A stretch of 64,000 nucleotides of DNA from Cherax quadricarinatus (GCF_038502225.1 NC_091378.1:4164925-4228924); one strand, 5' to 3'. Counted from the stretch's first letter, positions 29,930-39,125 are shown. Notes: generated from the letters alone by a model not told the origin. Program-made: numbers and translations.

Positions 29930-30436
29930 TCATGTGACTCCTGTGTTGTTGGGTTGGTGCTGCTTAAGTATCATGTATGCCAATGTTTTTGAAATTTTGT
30001 AGTTTCCAGTGTTGCGTTCTATAGTGTCGGTGACGGCGATTAGTGAGGCTTCTAGGCACCGTCGGCGTCTGAGGTCTGGTTCGGTGAGAACGAGTTGTGC
30101 CTCATTCCAGTTCATCAAATGGCCCGTGGAGTCTCTGTGGAGGACACAGGCGTACCTTACATCGTCTATGTTAGAGGCATTTCGATGCTCATTCAAGCGG
30201 ACTGCAAGATCTCTGCCTGTCTCGCCTACATATTTCTTGGGACAGAACCCACAGGGGATAGTGTAGACGCCTGCTGTAGAAGTTAGAGGTGTGGGGCTGC
30301 GTTTCGTAGTTAGGTCTTTGATAGATGATGTGTTTATGGTGGAAACGTTGATGTTACTCATAGCAAGTGCCCGGCGAGTATTCGTGGCAACATCACCACA
30401 TGGGAGTACTATGAACTGCTTAGGGGGCTGTTCCAT
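29930..30436 (-). pseudogene. Penelope-like GIY-YIG endonuclease domain
   Basis: 168-residue frame. GVYTI (56-60) followed by PCGFC and KKYVGETGRDLAVRLNEH (67-84) is the GIY-YIG nuclease core with its conserved Arg and His. EASLI (129-133) supplies the usual acidic residue later in the fold. The CGFC cysteines fit the Penelope-specific metal-binding insertion. The domain nicks target DNA during insertion. In intact elements it is fused C-terminal to the reverse transcriptase. Here it is in a different frame from the RT (30420-31196), with the switch around 30475-30485, so one protein cannot be made without a frameshift. Translating just upstream of the ATG gives ALKAQAILNKPPMEQ, showing that the ATG is not the natural start. 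The domain itself looks intact and ends in a normal stop. Confidence 0.9.
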
Positions 30437-31196
30437 GGGCGGTTTGTTGAGAATAGCTTGTGCCTTGAGTGCAATCTCGGATGAAGAAAGATGGGAACTG
30501 AAGACGTGTAAAGGCTTGTGTTATGTAAGTGCATTCTTCTTCTAGAAAACAAGGGCTGGAGATGCGAAGAGCTCTCAAGAAGAAGCCAATGAGGACTCCT
30601 CTCTTAGTGCGGGAGTCTTGGTGTGAATAAAAGTGTATAAGATCGTCCTTGTTGGTAGGTTTTCTATACACTTTGAAGAGAAGTTTGTCACTGTCGGGAG
30701 ATCTGCACAGTAGAACGTCGAGGAAAGGAAGTTTGCCATCATTTTCGAGTTCAAGTGTAAACTTTATTGATGGTTCAACTGCATTGATCTTGTTGAGAAG
30801 GGCCTGGATATTGAGACATCTCGGATAGAAAACCAATATATCATCAACGTATCTTAGCCAGGTAACGGTGTTGGGAATGAGGGTGCTGAATTTCTCTGTC
30901 TCCAGGTTTTCCATGAAGAGGTTGGCAAGCACAGCACTGAGCGGGCTGCCCATTGCCATCCCAAAGCACTGTTTGTAACAGTTGTCCTGATACTTGAAAA
31001 AGTTGAAATTAACACAAAGTTCCACTAGATTGATGAAATCTAGAAGAGGTAAAGGGAGGTCGTGGTTTTCAGTGAGCCTCTGTCTCAGAATGTTGATTGC
31101 AGCGTCAGTAGGAACGTTGGTGCCTTGATGCTGGTAAAGGGCTCTTGATCCAAAGAAACTGAGCCATCCTTCCATTCTTTGAATCAGACTGTTCAC
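30420..31196 (-). pseudogene. Penelope-like reverse transcriptase, 5' truncated
   Basis: 258-residue frame. TNVPTDAAI (26-34) is the end of RT motif A; GMAMGSPLSAVLANLFME (79-96) is motif B; YVDDILVFY (116-124) is the catalytic motif C; GKLPFLDVLL and FKVYRKPTNKDDLIHFYSH belong to the downstream palm/thumb. These are characteristic of the Penelope RT, a telomerase-related clade. Residues 1-24 are not Penelope: SFFGSRALYQHQ is the antisense of the GATG(C/T)TGGT...GGGCTCTTGAT segment of the AAT-tailed retroposon, so the original N-terminus, including the motif A aspartate, is gone. The last ~20 residues (TQGTSYSQQTAHGTAP) are out of frame after an indel. This is a dead copy. Confidence 0.9.
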
Positions 31197-31275
31197 CTCT
31201 GCTTCCTGTGCATGTCAGCAATTCAGCCTAAATCGTAGGCTCAGTTACCCATAAGTCTGAAATAATAATAATGTA
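31130..31275 (-). mobile_element. AAT-type retroposon remnant joined to the Penelope RT
   Basis: The plus strand reads TTGATGCTGGTAAAGGGCTC, TTGATCCAAAGAAACTGAG, then AATTCAGCCTAAATCG and CTGAAATAATAATAATG: a diverged member of the family at 19770 and 26090, in plus orientation. It supplies the first codons of the minus-strand RT frame. The strand given is that of the fused frame. Confidence 0.55.
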
Positions 31276-31424
31276 TCTTTACAGTAATGGTAAATATAGA
31301 GTAGATGAGAAATTAAACACCTGTGTAACAGGTGTTTATATGTATCTTGTTTGTGAAAGAATGGATCCCAGGGAAGTGTAGTGGATAAAACTGGCGGAGG
31401 AGAGTTTAATTATCCTACCTGGAA

Positions 31425-32288
31425 ACTGTTGTTGTTGTTGTTGTTGGCTGTTGTTTTGGTTGTTGTTGCTGTTTTGGTTTTGTTTATTTTTTTTCTGTTA
31501 TTGTTATTTTGTTTTGTCTTTGTAGTTGTTGCTGTTATTTTTGTTACTGTTGTTACTATGGTTGTTACTGTTATTGTTATTATGGTTGTTACTGTTGTTA
31601 CTATGGTTGTTACTGTTATTGTTATTATGGTTGTTACTGTTATTGTTATTATGGTTGTTACTGTTATTGTTACTGTTGTTACTATGGTTGTTACTGTTAT
31701 TGTTATTATGGTTGTTACTGTTATTGTTACTGTTGTTACTATGGTTGTTACTGTTATTGTTATTATGATTGTTACTGTTATTGTTACTGTTGTTACTATG
31801 GTTGTTACTGTTATTGTTATTATGGTTGTTACTGTTATTGTTACTGTTGTTACTATGGTTGTTACTGTTATTGTTATTATGGTTGTTACTGTTATTGTTA
31901 CTGTTGTTACTATGGTTGTTACTGTTATTATTATGGTTGTTACTGTTATTGTTACTGTTGTTACTATGGTTGTTACTGTTATTGTTATTATGGTTGTTAC
32001 TCTTATTGTTACTGTTGTTACTATGGTTGTTACTGTTATTGCTGGTACTGTTGTTACTATGGTTGTTATTGTTGCTGTTGTTACTATGGTTGTTATTGTT
32101 GCTGTTGTTACTATGGTTGTTATTGTTACTGTTGTTACTATGGTTGTTATTGTTACTGTTGTTACTATGGTTGTTACTGTTATTGCTGGTACTGTTGTTA
32201 CTATGGTTGTTACTGTTGTTACTATAGTTCTTACTGTTATTGTTACTGTTGTTACTATCGTTGTTACTGTTATTGTTGTTGTTAAGAA
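31425..32288 (+). repeat. Trinucleotide-based array (GTT ACT GTT ATT)
   Basis: Compound repeat of GTTACTGTTATTGTTATTAT, GGTTGTTACTGTT and GTTACTATG at 24-45 bp higher-order spacing. All plus frames are open (Val/Ile/Thr, Cys/Tyr or Leu). The poly-hydrophobic translation is not evidence of a membrane protein. Confidence 0.92.
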
Positions 32289-32529
32289 CTACGGTGAATT
32301 ATATACCACTAGAATTAATTAACGAGTTAACTAGTGATTAAAGAAGGTAGTGTCTCATTATCCTGTAATATTGTCATATTGCCTTCTTAATAAGTGCCGG
32401 CCTATATCTTACACACACACGTTAACGTTGATGTTAAAACGAAATTCCTGTGATGAAATGAACCATGAAAATTAATTGTAAAAGAGAGAATGTTGTGTGT
32501 GGATGGGAGTGAGCTTGCGCATGAGCGAA

Positions 32530-32955
32530 CTAAGGATACGTTAAGTTAGGGTAGGTTACTTTAGGTTACGTTAGGTTACGTTACGTTACGTTAGGTTACT
32601 TTAGGTTACGTTAGGTTACGTTACGTTACGTTAGGTTACTTTAGGTTACGTTAGGTTACGTTACGTTACGTTAGGTTACTTTAGGTTACGTTAGGTTAGG
32701 TTACATTAGGTTAGGTTAGGTTAGGTTAGGTTAGGTTAGGTTAGGTTACTTTAGGTTACGTTAGGTTAGGTTACGTTAGGTTACGTTACGTTACGTTAGG
32801 TTACTTTAGGTTACGTTAGGTTACGTTACGTTACGTTAGGTTACTTTAGGTTACGTTAGGTTACGTTACGTTACGTTAGGTTACTTTAGGTTACGTTAGG
32901 TTAGGTTACATTAGGTTAGGTTAGGTTACATTAGGTTATGGTAGGTTAGGTAAGG
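32530..32955 (+). repeat. Interstitial telomere-like (TTAGG)n block with TTACG/TTACT variants
   Basis: Pentamers TTAGG, TTACG and TTACT in a ~50-bp higher-order order (TTACTTTAGGTTACGTTAGG then TTACGTTACG). A nearly pure TTAGG run lies at 32710-32745. TTAGG is the arthropod telomere unit; the interspersed variants and flanking unique DNA make this interstitial, not a chromosome end. Confidence 0.9.
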
Positions 32956-33090
32956 TTTGTCAGGAAACAGGACAAGTGTTTCCTGACGCGGGTCTTAGTC
33001 ATATGATGACCCACAGCTGGAGCTTTTGGTGGTCTGACCGAGGCCTTCCACTGGCATACACCTCCACCCCTTTAAAAATTAAGATTATTA
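32956..33090. mobile_element. Left arm of ~120-bp inverted repeat next to TTAGG block
   Basis: GTCAGGAAACAGGACAAGTG, TTTCCTGACGCGGGTC, TGATGACCCACAGCTGG, TCTGACCGAGGCCTTCC, ACTGGC, ACCTCCACCCCTTTAAAAAT. The inverted partner is 33568-33690. The first 30 bases hold their own short hairpin: TCAGGAAACA...TGTTTCCTGA. Confidence 0.8.
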
Positions 33091-33249
33091 ATAGTCTGTA
33101 AATTAAGGTTATTAATAATCTGTATTAACCGAGAAAAGAAACAGCGTGGTGTTTACCGGGGCGAGATGTGTTCAGTTCCGTGTCTTCAGGAATCTTGGGT
33201 ATTACGCAGCATCTGATGCGCTATTTTTATTGTTCTGAGGAGAAAAAAC

Positions 33250-33567
33250 GATCCAGAGGTTACCTGGAGGTTATTCCGGGGATCAACGCCCCCGCGGCCC
33301 GGTCCATGACCAGGCTTCCCGGTGGATCAGGGCCTGATCAACCAGGCTGTTACTGCTGGCCGCACGCAGTCCAACGTACGAGTCACAGCCCGGCTGATCC
33401 GGCACTGACTTTAGGTCTCTGTCCAGCTCTCTCTTGAAGGCAGCCAGGGGCTTATTGGTAATTCTCCTAAAGCTTGATGGGAGGATGTTGAACAGTCTTG
33501 GGCCCCGGACACTTATGGTGTTTTCCCTTAGTGCACCAATGGCGCCCCTACTTTTAATTGGGGGCAT
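33250..33567 (-). mobile_element. LINE family 1, 3' fragment, minus strand
   Basis: Minus-strand frame to 33283 reads KMPPIKSRGAIGALRENTIS, VRGPRLFNILPSSFRRI, NKPLAAFKRELDRDLKSV, PDQPGCDSYVGLRAA. It is uninterrupted, and so shows the original frame that is broken in the 16844-17938 copy. It lies inside the inverted repeat 32956/33690. Confidence 0.88.
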
Positions 33568-33690
33568 TTTGGAGGGGTAAGCCAGCGGAAGACCTCGGTC
33601 AGATGACCAAAAGCTCCATCGGCGGGTCATCATTTGACTTAAGACCCGCGTCAGGAAACACTTGTCCTGTTTCCTGACGAATCTTACCTA
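33568..33690. mobile_element. Right arm of the inverted repeat
   Basis: GGAGGGGTAAGCCAGCGGAA, GACCTCGGTCAGATGACC, GGCGGGTCATCATTTGAC, AAGACCCGCGTCAGGAAACA, CTTGTCCTGTTTCCTGAC. Further single copies: 35680-35795, 37345-37380 with 37555-37600, and 40915-40995. Confidence 0.8.
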
Positions 33691-33694
33691 ATCC

Positions 33695-34085
33695 TTGGTG
33701 GTATCCTCGTTCATCCGACTTTCTTACGAAGATAGGATGAAGGAATGTAAACTCTGAAAAGACATTAGATTTATGGAGATACGGATCAAGTGTAAAAATG
33801 CAAACAGGAATAGAGAGGATATAAATATCGGTGGCAGTATCTAACCCAGACTGGATTCTCAGTAGTGGATTCAAGTCGGAGAAGTTTAGATTTAGAAAGG
33901 AGAGAGAAAAGTAATGGTTCGGTAGTAGTGTTGTAAATGAGTGGAACGGCCTTCCGGGTAGTGTCACTAAGACGAGAATGTTGTGTAGCTTTAGAGGTTG
34001 GATGGGTATACGAGTAGGTGTGAGTGTGACCTGCCTATCATGGGTTAATAGTGTTCATTCTTAGGTTGTTTTGAGTAAGGGTCAC
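33695..34085 (+). mobile_element. LINE family 2, 3' coding remnant and tail
   Basis: AGTAGTGGATTCAAGTCGG, AGAAGTTTAGATTTAGAAAG, AATGAGTGGAACGGCCTTCC and GACCTGCCTATCATGGG line up with 43540-43830. Stops and indels are frequent. Confidence 0.78.
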
Positions 34086-34097
34086 AATTCCATGGCT

Positions 34098-34850
34098 GGA
34101 ACACGTCATAGCCCACAACACCGTGGCTGGAACAGCTCACAGCCCACAACACCGTGACTGGAACAACTTACGAACCACAACACCGTGACTGGAACAACTT
34201 ACGAACCACAACACCGTGACTGGAACAACTTACGAACCACAACACCGTGACTGGAACAACTTACGAACCACAACACCGTGACTGGAACAACTTACGAACC
34301 ACAACACCGTGGCTGGAACAACTCACAGCCCACATCACCGTGGCTGGAACAACTCACAGCCCACATCACCGTGGCTGGAACAACTCACAGCCCACATCAC
34401 CGTGGCGGAAACAGCTCACACCCAGCAACACCGTGGCTGGAACAACTCACAGCCCACATCACCGTGGCGGAAACAGCTCACAACCCACAACACCGTGGCT
34501 GGAACAACTCACAACCCACAACACCGTGGCTGGAACAGCTCACAACCCACAACACCGTGGCAGAAACAGCTCACACCCAGCAACACCGTGACTGGAACAA
34601 CTCACAACCCACAACACCGTGGCTGGAACAACTCACAACCCACAACACCGTGACTGGAACAATTTATGAACCACAACACCGTGACTGGAACAACTCACAG
34701 CCCACAACACCGTGGCTGGAACAACTCACAGCCCACAACACCGTGGCTGGAACAACTCACAGCCCACAACACCGTGGCTGGAACAACTCACAGCCCACAA
34801 CACCGTGGCTGGAACAACTCACAGCCCACAACACCGTGGCTGGAACATTT
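34098..34850 (+). repeat. 31-bp minisatellite, about 24 copies
   Basis: Unit CAACACCGTGGCTGGAACAA plus CTCACAGCCCA. Two variant classes, one with GACTGG and TTACGAACCA (mainly the first six copies) and one with GGCTGG and TCACAGCCCA. 31 is not a multiple of three, so consecutive units are read in rotating frames and the same peptide set appears in all three. Confidence 0.93.
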
Positions 34851-34962
34851 CGCATCTGACTCACGATACCCTGACTGGAATTGTTCACAATTGGCTCACA
34901 ATTTTGTAGAGGAAATTCACTGTTTAATAATGATCTACGAGGGACCGAAAAGTCCCGATGTA

Positions 34963-35040
34963 ATCACGGACCGGACGGCGGGGCGTTGACACGGACCGGA
35001 CGGCGGGGCGTTGACACGGACCGGACGGCGGGGCGTTGAC
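34963..35040 (+). repeat. 25-bp repeat, 3 copies, within a LINE/SINE tail
   Basis: ACGGACCGGACGGCGGGGCG plus TTGAC, three times. One copy equals the GGACCGGGCCGCGGGGGCG/TTGAC tail of LINE family 1, so this is tail sequence being tandemly amplified. Confidence 0.8.
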
Positions 35041-35094
35041 ACCAGACACCTAGGCTGAGGGACTGATAACCTCGTCTTTTACTGTCTTCATGGC

Positions 35095-35225
35095 TGACGA
35101 TTCTTATTGTAGCCAGTTGGCCCAGTGACTTACGCACTGGCCTGGAGTTTTACGACTCACTCGCCATGGGTTCAAATCCCACCCGTTCCGTTGTTTGTCT
35201 CCTACTGTCTTCAGTTTTAACACCT
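35095..35225 (+). mobile_element. tRNA-derived SINE head, plus strand
   Basis: GTTGGCCCAGTGACTTACGC (A-box-like) and ATGGGTTCAAATCCCACCCG (B-box: GGTTCAAATCC), then TTGTTTGTCTCCTACTG. Different head from the 4738 SINE. Confidence 0.65.
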
Positions 35226-35389
35226 TCGGGTAACCTCTGCATGGAATTAATTAAGCCACTGGTTGACAAAACGTCCTCAGAATAAATATGCCCAGGTGTT
35301 ACACTAGCGCCTAGTTTATCACAGTGTCGCTATTGTAAGATACAAGATAAGATTTTGTTGGGATTTTTAACCCTGGAGGGTTAGCCACC

Positions 35390-35645
35390 CAGGATAACCC
35401 AAGAAAGTCAGTGCGTCATCGAGGACTGTCTAACTAATTTCCATTGTGGTCCTCAGTCTGGTCTCCCAGGATGCCATCCACACCAGTCCACTAACATCCA
35501 GGTACCTATTTGCTTGCTAGGTGAACAGGGACAACAGGTGTAAGCAAACACGCCCAGTGTTTCCACAATTGCCTGGGATCGAACCACTGACACTCGGTGT
35601 ATGAAAGGACAGCGTTACCTACCAGTCCACGTGCCACACAGTTAC
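35390..35645 (-). mobile_element. tRNA-derived SINE, minus strand
   Basis: Minus strand: TAGGTAACGCTGTCC, B-box-like GGTTCGATCCCAGGC, AAACACTGGGCGTGTTTGC, TTACACCTGTTGTCCC, TGTTCACCTAGCAAGC, AAATAGGTACCTGGATG, then GGATGGCATCCTGGGAG and TTCTTGGGTTATCCTGGG. Same family as 5985-6165 and 56245. Confidence 0.78.
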
Positions 35646-35679
35646 TATTTTCTCTGTAACTTACTGACTAGTTGTAAAC

Positions 35680-35789
35680 CATAAGCCAGCGGAAGGCCTC
35701 GATCAGATGACCAAAGCTCCAGCTGCGAGTCATCATATAACTAAGACCGGAATCAGGAAACACTTGTCCTGTTTCCTGACAAACCTCAC

Positions 35790-35795
<6 letters not shown>
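35680..35795. mobile_element. Copy of the TTAGG-linked inverted-repeat element
   Basis: TAAGCCAGCGGAAGGCCTCG, ATCAGATGACC, AAACACTTGTCCTGTTTCC, TGACAAACCTCACC, same orientation as 33568-33690. Here the end meets (AT)n rather than CCTAA repeats. Confidence 0.75.

Positions 35796-35860
<65 letters not shown>
35793..35860. repeat. (TA)n microsatellite
   Basis: About 33 TA units; left border of the palindrome. Confidence 0.95.
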
Positions 35861-35863
<3 letters not shown>

Positions 35864-36081
35864 GCCCACGAACGAGTGGTATTGATCAATAACAACACTG
35901 CGACTAGCCAAGGACTCGAACCCAAGCTGCTTTGGCCTGCCTCATGGTGGGCTAAAGCTCATGACGCCTAAATCCACTGGACCATACAGTCCAGTGGTCC
36001 ATTGGATTAAGGCGTCATGAGTTTTCGCCCACCATGAGGCAGGCCAAAGCAGCATGGGTTAGAGTCCTTGCCTAGTCGCAG

Positions 36082-36087
<6 letters not shown>
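35861..36087. mobile_element. Head-to-head tRNA-like SINE palindrome
   Basis: Two inverted halves centred near 35995: GACTAGCCAAGGACTCGAAC, CCAAGCTGCTTTGGCCTGCC, TCATGGTGGGC, ATGACGCCTAAATCCACTGG and its mirrored copy. The minus half carries GGGTTCGAGTCC, a perfect B box; the plus half has a mutated one (GGGTTAGAGTCC). A-box-like TGGATTAAGGCG is present in the plus half. (TA)n borders both ends, the same architecture as 9579-9927. Confidence 0.7.
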
Positions 36088-36160
<73 letters not shown>

Positions 36161-36180
36161 TATATATATATATATATACA
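36087..36180. repeat. (TA)n microsatellite
   Basis: About 45 TA units with a GATATA interruption and a TACATATACATACC end. Confidence 0.95.
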
Positions 36181-36680
36181 TATACATACCAGACAACCTC
36201 AAGGAGAAACCTTTGTATTTTTCCTTTGAATCTTTTTATTAAATTCTCCGAGGCTGTGGGTCCCCTCACACACCTGCACCTGGAGGAGGATCCCATCTTA
36301 AAACACAGTATTAATTAAATCTAGATGTATACAACGAGTGAAGGCTAACTAAAGCGATCGTGCGCCTGGCGATGAGATGCTTCACACAAAATGTGTAGTG
36401 GTCATGCAGGTTGGGGTGCTTAGCATATCATTATGGTAACCTTAATGGTGTTGTGATTCCTTTAATAGGTTCGTCATGATAAATACGACCAGTCCTTTTT
36501 TTGTTTAAGTTGGAGGGGGTAGGGAGAGGAGGGGGAAGGGAGGGGGTTAAGACATATGGTGTTGAGGGCAGGGTAACCCCCTCCACCAGTGACCGCTGCT
36601 TGTTTGTTGGTGATGACGTTGTTGGTGACAGTTATAATTTGGGGGGTGACATGTTTCTGACCAACATGATAAGTAAAACG
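36181..36680. other. No gene seen
   Basis: Unique sequence with a purine-rich GGGAGAGGAGGGGGAAGGG stretch at 36520-36545. Open frames starting here run into the trinucleotide array and have no family resemblance. Confidence 0.35.
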
Positions 36681-36684
36681 TTGA

Positions 36685-36735
36685 TATCTTTATTGCTGGA
36701 ATGTTTCGCTTATACAACAGGTTTCGTCATTCGAA
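36685..36735 (-). mobile_element. Hairpin module, minus strand, at array edge
   Basis: Minus: ATTCGAATGACGAAACCTG, TTGTATAAGCGAAACATTCC, AGCAATAAAGATATCAACG. Stem II is weak (CTTGT..ATAAG-like). The (GGTAGT)n array begins ~13 bp beyond its 5' side. Confidence 0.55.
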
Positions 36736-36747
36736 TACAGAGAAATG

Positions 36748-37098
36748 TAGTAGTGGTGGTAGTAGTGGTGGTAGTAGTAGTAGTGGTGGTAGTGGTGGTG
36801 GTAGTAGTAGTAGTAGTGGTGGTAGTAGTAGTAGTGGTGGTAGTAGTAGTGGTGGTAGTAGTAGTGGTGGTAGTAGTAGTGGTGGTAGTAGTAGTGGTGG
36901 TAGTAGTAGTGGTGGTAGTAGTAGTAGTGGTAGTAGTGGTGGTAGTAGTAGTAGTGGTGGTAGTAGTAGTAGTGGTAGTAGTGGTGGTAGTGGTAGTAGT
37001 GGTGGTAGTAGTAGTGGTGGTAGTAGTAGTAGTAGTGGTAGTAGTAGTAGTGGTAGTAGTGGTGGTAGTAGTAGTAGTGGTAGTAGTACTGGTAGTAG
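36748..37098 (+). repeat. (GGT/AGT)n trinucleotide array
   Basis: Imperfect GGTAGTAGTAGTGGTGGTAG repeats, about 117 triplets. Translates as poly-Val, or Gly/Ser, by composition. Confidence 0.95.
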
Positions 37099-37339
37099 TT
37101 TTGACGTGACCAGTCCGTCAGCCTTGGTTAGATACCTAGGTGTTGCACAGAGTCATCAACTGGTCGGTATTTTATACTATCGTAATCTGTTTCTTGCCTC
37201 CCACGAGCTGCAGGTAGCAATAGTCTGGGTGATCAAGATCATCACCATGTTTATCCACAGGCTAGTCCAGGGTAATAGAAAATTCTCAAAAGCAGTCACA
37301 GCCATGTTACAGTTACCTCTCTGAAGTCATATTACCTGG

Positions 37340-37620
37340 TTTTAGGGTAGCCCTCGCTGCCTCAGTCAGATGACCAAAAAACTATTAAGAACATAGAAAA
37401 GGAACACTACAGTAGGCCTACCGGCCCATGCGAGACAGATTCAGGTCTACCGGCTTAAGCCAATGCCCCAACCTAGCCAGGTCGGATCACATTCACTTAA
37501 GGAAGGAGCACGGCTTCTAACCTAGTAGCACAAGCTAGTGCTGCTAGCTGCACAGGGACACGCTTGTCTTGTTACCTGACAAACCTAACCTTACCTAACC
37601 TAACCTAACTTCTCATCTCA
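37340..37620 (-). mobile_element. TTAGG-linked element interrupted by a LINE family 2 tail
   Basis: 37345-37380 (CTGCCTCAGTCAGATGACCA) and 37550-37610 (GCTTGTCTTGTTACCTGACA, then AACCTAACCTTACCTAACCT) are the two parts of the 33568-type repeat. Between them (37385-37545) is a minus-strand family-2 tail: TAAGAACATAGAAAAGGAAC, AGTAGGCCTACCGGCCCATG, CAACCTAGCCAGGTCGG. The CCTAA run again abuts the repeat end. Confidence 0.7.
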
Positions 37621-37669
37621 GGACTACTCTTGTTGTGAACCTCCACATTCTTCCTAGTTTTATCTAGTG

Positions 37670-37745
37670 CGAGTTACGTAGAGAAGGTTTCGAGGGTCAA
37701 GGCCCCCCTAGGGGCCCGGTCTGAGACCAGGCCTAGGGGCCCGCA
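37670..37745. mobile_element. LINE family 1 tail fragment with internal palindrome
   Basis: GAGAAGGTTTCGAGGGTCAA, GGCCCCCCTAGGGGCCCGG, TCTGAGACCAGGCC resembles the inverted family-1 tail (compare 54955-55015). Confidence 0.6.
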
Positions 37746-38160
37746 CCCTGTCTGATATACACATATATTCCGAATTATTCTTTAAGGTTCATTGTTCTTA
37801 GTTGTGTATATGGGTCTTATGATATTAGTCTGCTTACTGTTTTGTTTACTCTGGGGATATGTCCCTTCATGCTGGTGAATGTCTCGCGATCCAAGGATTC
37901 CGAGCTATCCTTCCCTTTGGATTAAATCTGGCTATCTCCTATTCCCCAGCAGATACTTGGTCCTTACAGGTTCAGCACCGCTGTAAATGTAATAATAATC
38001 CCTTGTTGGAAGCTCTGCGCTTCTGTTTAACAGTCTGTACTCCGGCTCTAGTCTTCTTTTTCTTTGCTCGATATTCACTATTTTGCACTGATGGCTATGT
38101 GGCCCAGCGGGCCACTAACAGTAACAGTCTAGCTGAGCGATCACAGGTAGGTGTGTTGCT
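37746..38160. other. Possible decayed AAT-type retroposon; otherwise unique
   Basis: TTCATGCTGGTGAATG, GATCCAAGGATTCCGAGC and AATGTAATAATAATCCC recall the AAT-tailed family, but the match is weak. Confidence 0.3.
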
Positions 38161-38162
38161 GT

Positions 38163-38217
38163 GGTTGAGTACCAGTACACCAGCCACTGGTGGGACACTA
38201 GTGACTGGTACTCAACC
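38163..38217. repeat. Palindrome
   Basis: GGTTGAGTACCAGT (38163-38176) and ACTGGTACTCAACC (38204-38217) are exact inverted copies. The 27-bp loop contains a smaller inverted pair (CACTGG/CTAGTG, imperfect). Confidence 0.85.
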
Positions 38218-38324
38218 TTGGTACTGGTATCTCCCAGTGCTAACCCTTGTGGATCACCACTCATTAAGTCTGACCATCGACCATCGTGATACATTTCCCC
38301 CTGATTTGTGGCTACAGGTAAGAA

Positions 38325-38326
<2 letters not shown>

Positions 38327-38400
<74 letters not shown>
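38327..38400. repeat. (CT)n microsatellite
   Basis: About 36 CT units, preceded by TACAGGTAAGAAAAGCT, a donor-like word. Confidence 0.95.
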
Positions 38401-38403
<3 letters not shown>

Positions 38404-38617
38404 AAGTAATTAAAAATAAGATTCCGAACGTTTTAAAAGTTTACAGTGTTGGCCATTACCAGTAATGAGTGTTGTGGTGGTGGAAGGTAAAATGAGTCTT
38501 GTGTTGGCTGCTGATAAGGGCGACCAGACCATCACCCATCAACAACACACTCGTCATGCCACTGTTTTCCTCAAAACTGAATTTGTTTTTTCCAAGTGAA
38601 AGATCCTTAAAAGTTAA

Positions 38618-38790
38618 CCTTATTGGTGGTGTTGGTGGTGATGATGATGGTGGTGGTTGGTGGTGTTGATGGTGGTAGTGTTGGTGGTGGTGGTGTTGAT
38701 GGTGGTAGTGTTGGTGGTGGTGTTGATGGTGGTAGAGTTGGTGGTGGTGGTGGTGGTGATAATGGAGTTAGTGGTTGGTGGTGATGGCAG
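38618..38790 (+). repeat. (GGT/GTT/GAT)n trinucleotide array
   Basis: Imperfect GGTGGTGTTGATGGTGGTAG repeats. The minus strand gives a Thr/Asn/Pro/His-rich artefact. Confidence 0.9.
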
Positions 38791-38869
38791 GTGATAGTGA
38801 CGTAAGAAGAGACTACAAGACACACACACTCGATTTTTGTTATGCATGAAGGGAAAAGAAGAGAGAGAA

Positions 38870-39125
38870 GCAACAGCCAGAGACTCTGAAGAGACAGATA
38901 AAAATCTGAAGAGACAGATAAAAATCTGAAGAGACAGATAAAAGTCTGAAGAGACAGATAAAAGTCTGAAGAGACAGATAATAGTCTTGGGAGACATAAA
39001 AATCTGAAGAGACAGATAAAAATCTGAAGCGACATAAAAATCTGAAGAGACAGATAAAAGTCTGGGAGGCATAAAAATCTGAAGAGACAGATAAAAATCT
39101 GAAGAAACAGATAAAAATCTGGAGA
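38870..39125 (+). repeat. 20-bp minisatellite, about 13 copies
   Basis: CTGAAGAGACAGATAAAAAT units with AAGT variants and a few shortened copies (GACATAAAAAT). Confidence 0.92.

Noticed and set aside
31381..32322. 313-residue Val/Ile/Thr-rich plus frame that looks like a multi-pass membrane protein
   Set aside because: It lies on a trinucleotide array; all three plus frames are open with equally biased composition.
32530..32955. Chromosome end (telomere)
   Set aside because: Only about 400 bp, mixed with TTACG/TTACT variants, and flanked on both sides by non-telomeric DNA.
36501..37324. Poly-Val and Gly/Ser frames
   Set aside because: Product of a (GGT/AGT)n array.
38300..38330. Exon end at TACAG/GTAAGA
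   Set aside because: Donor-like word only; upstream frame has no recognised domain and the following (CT)n suits chance.
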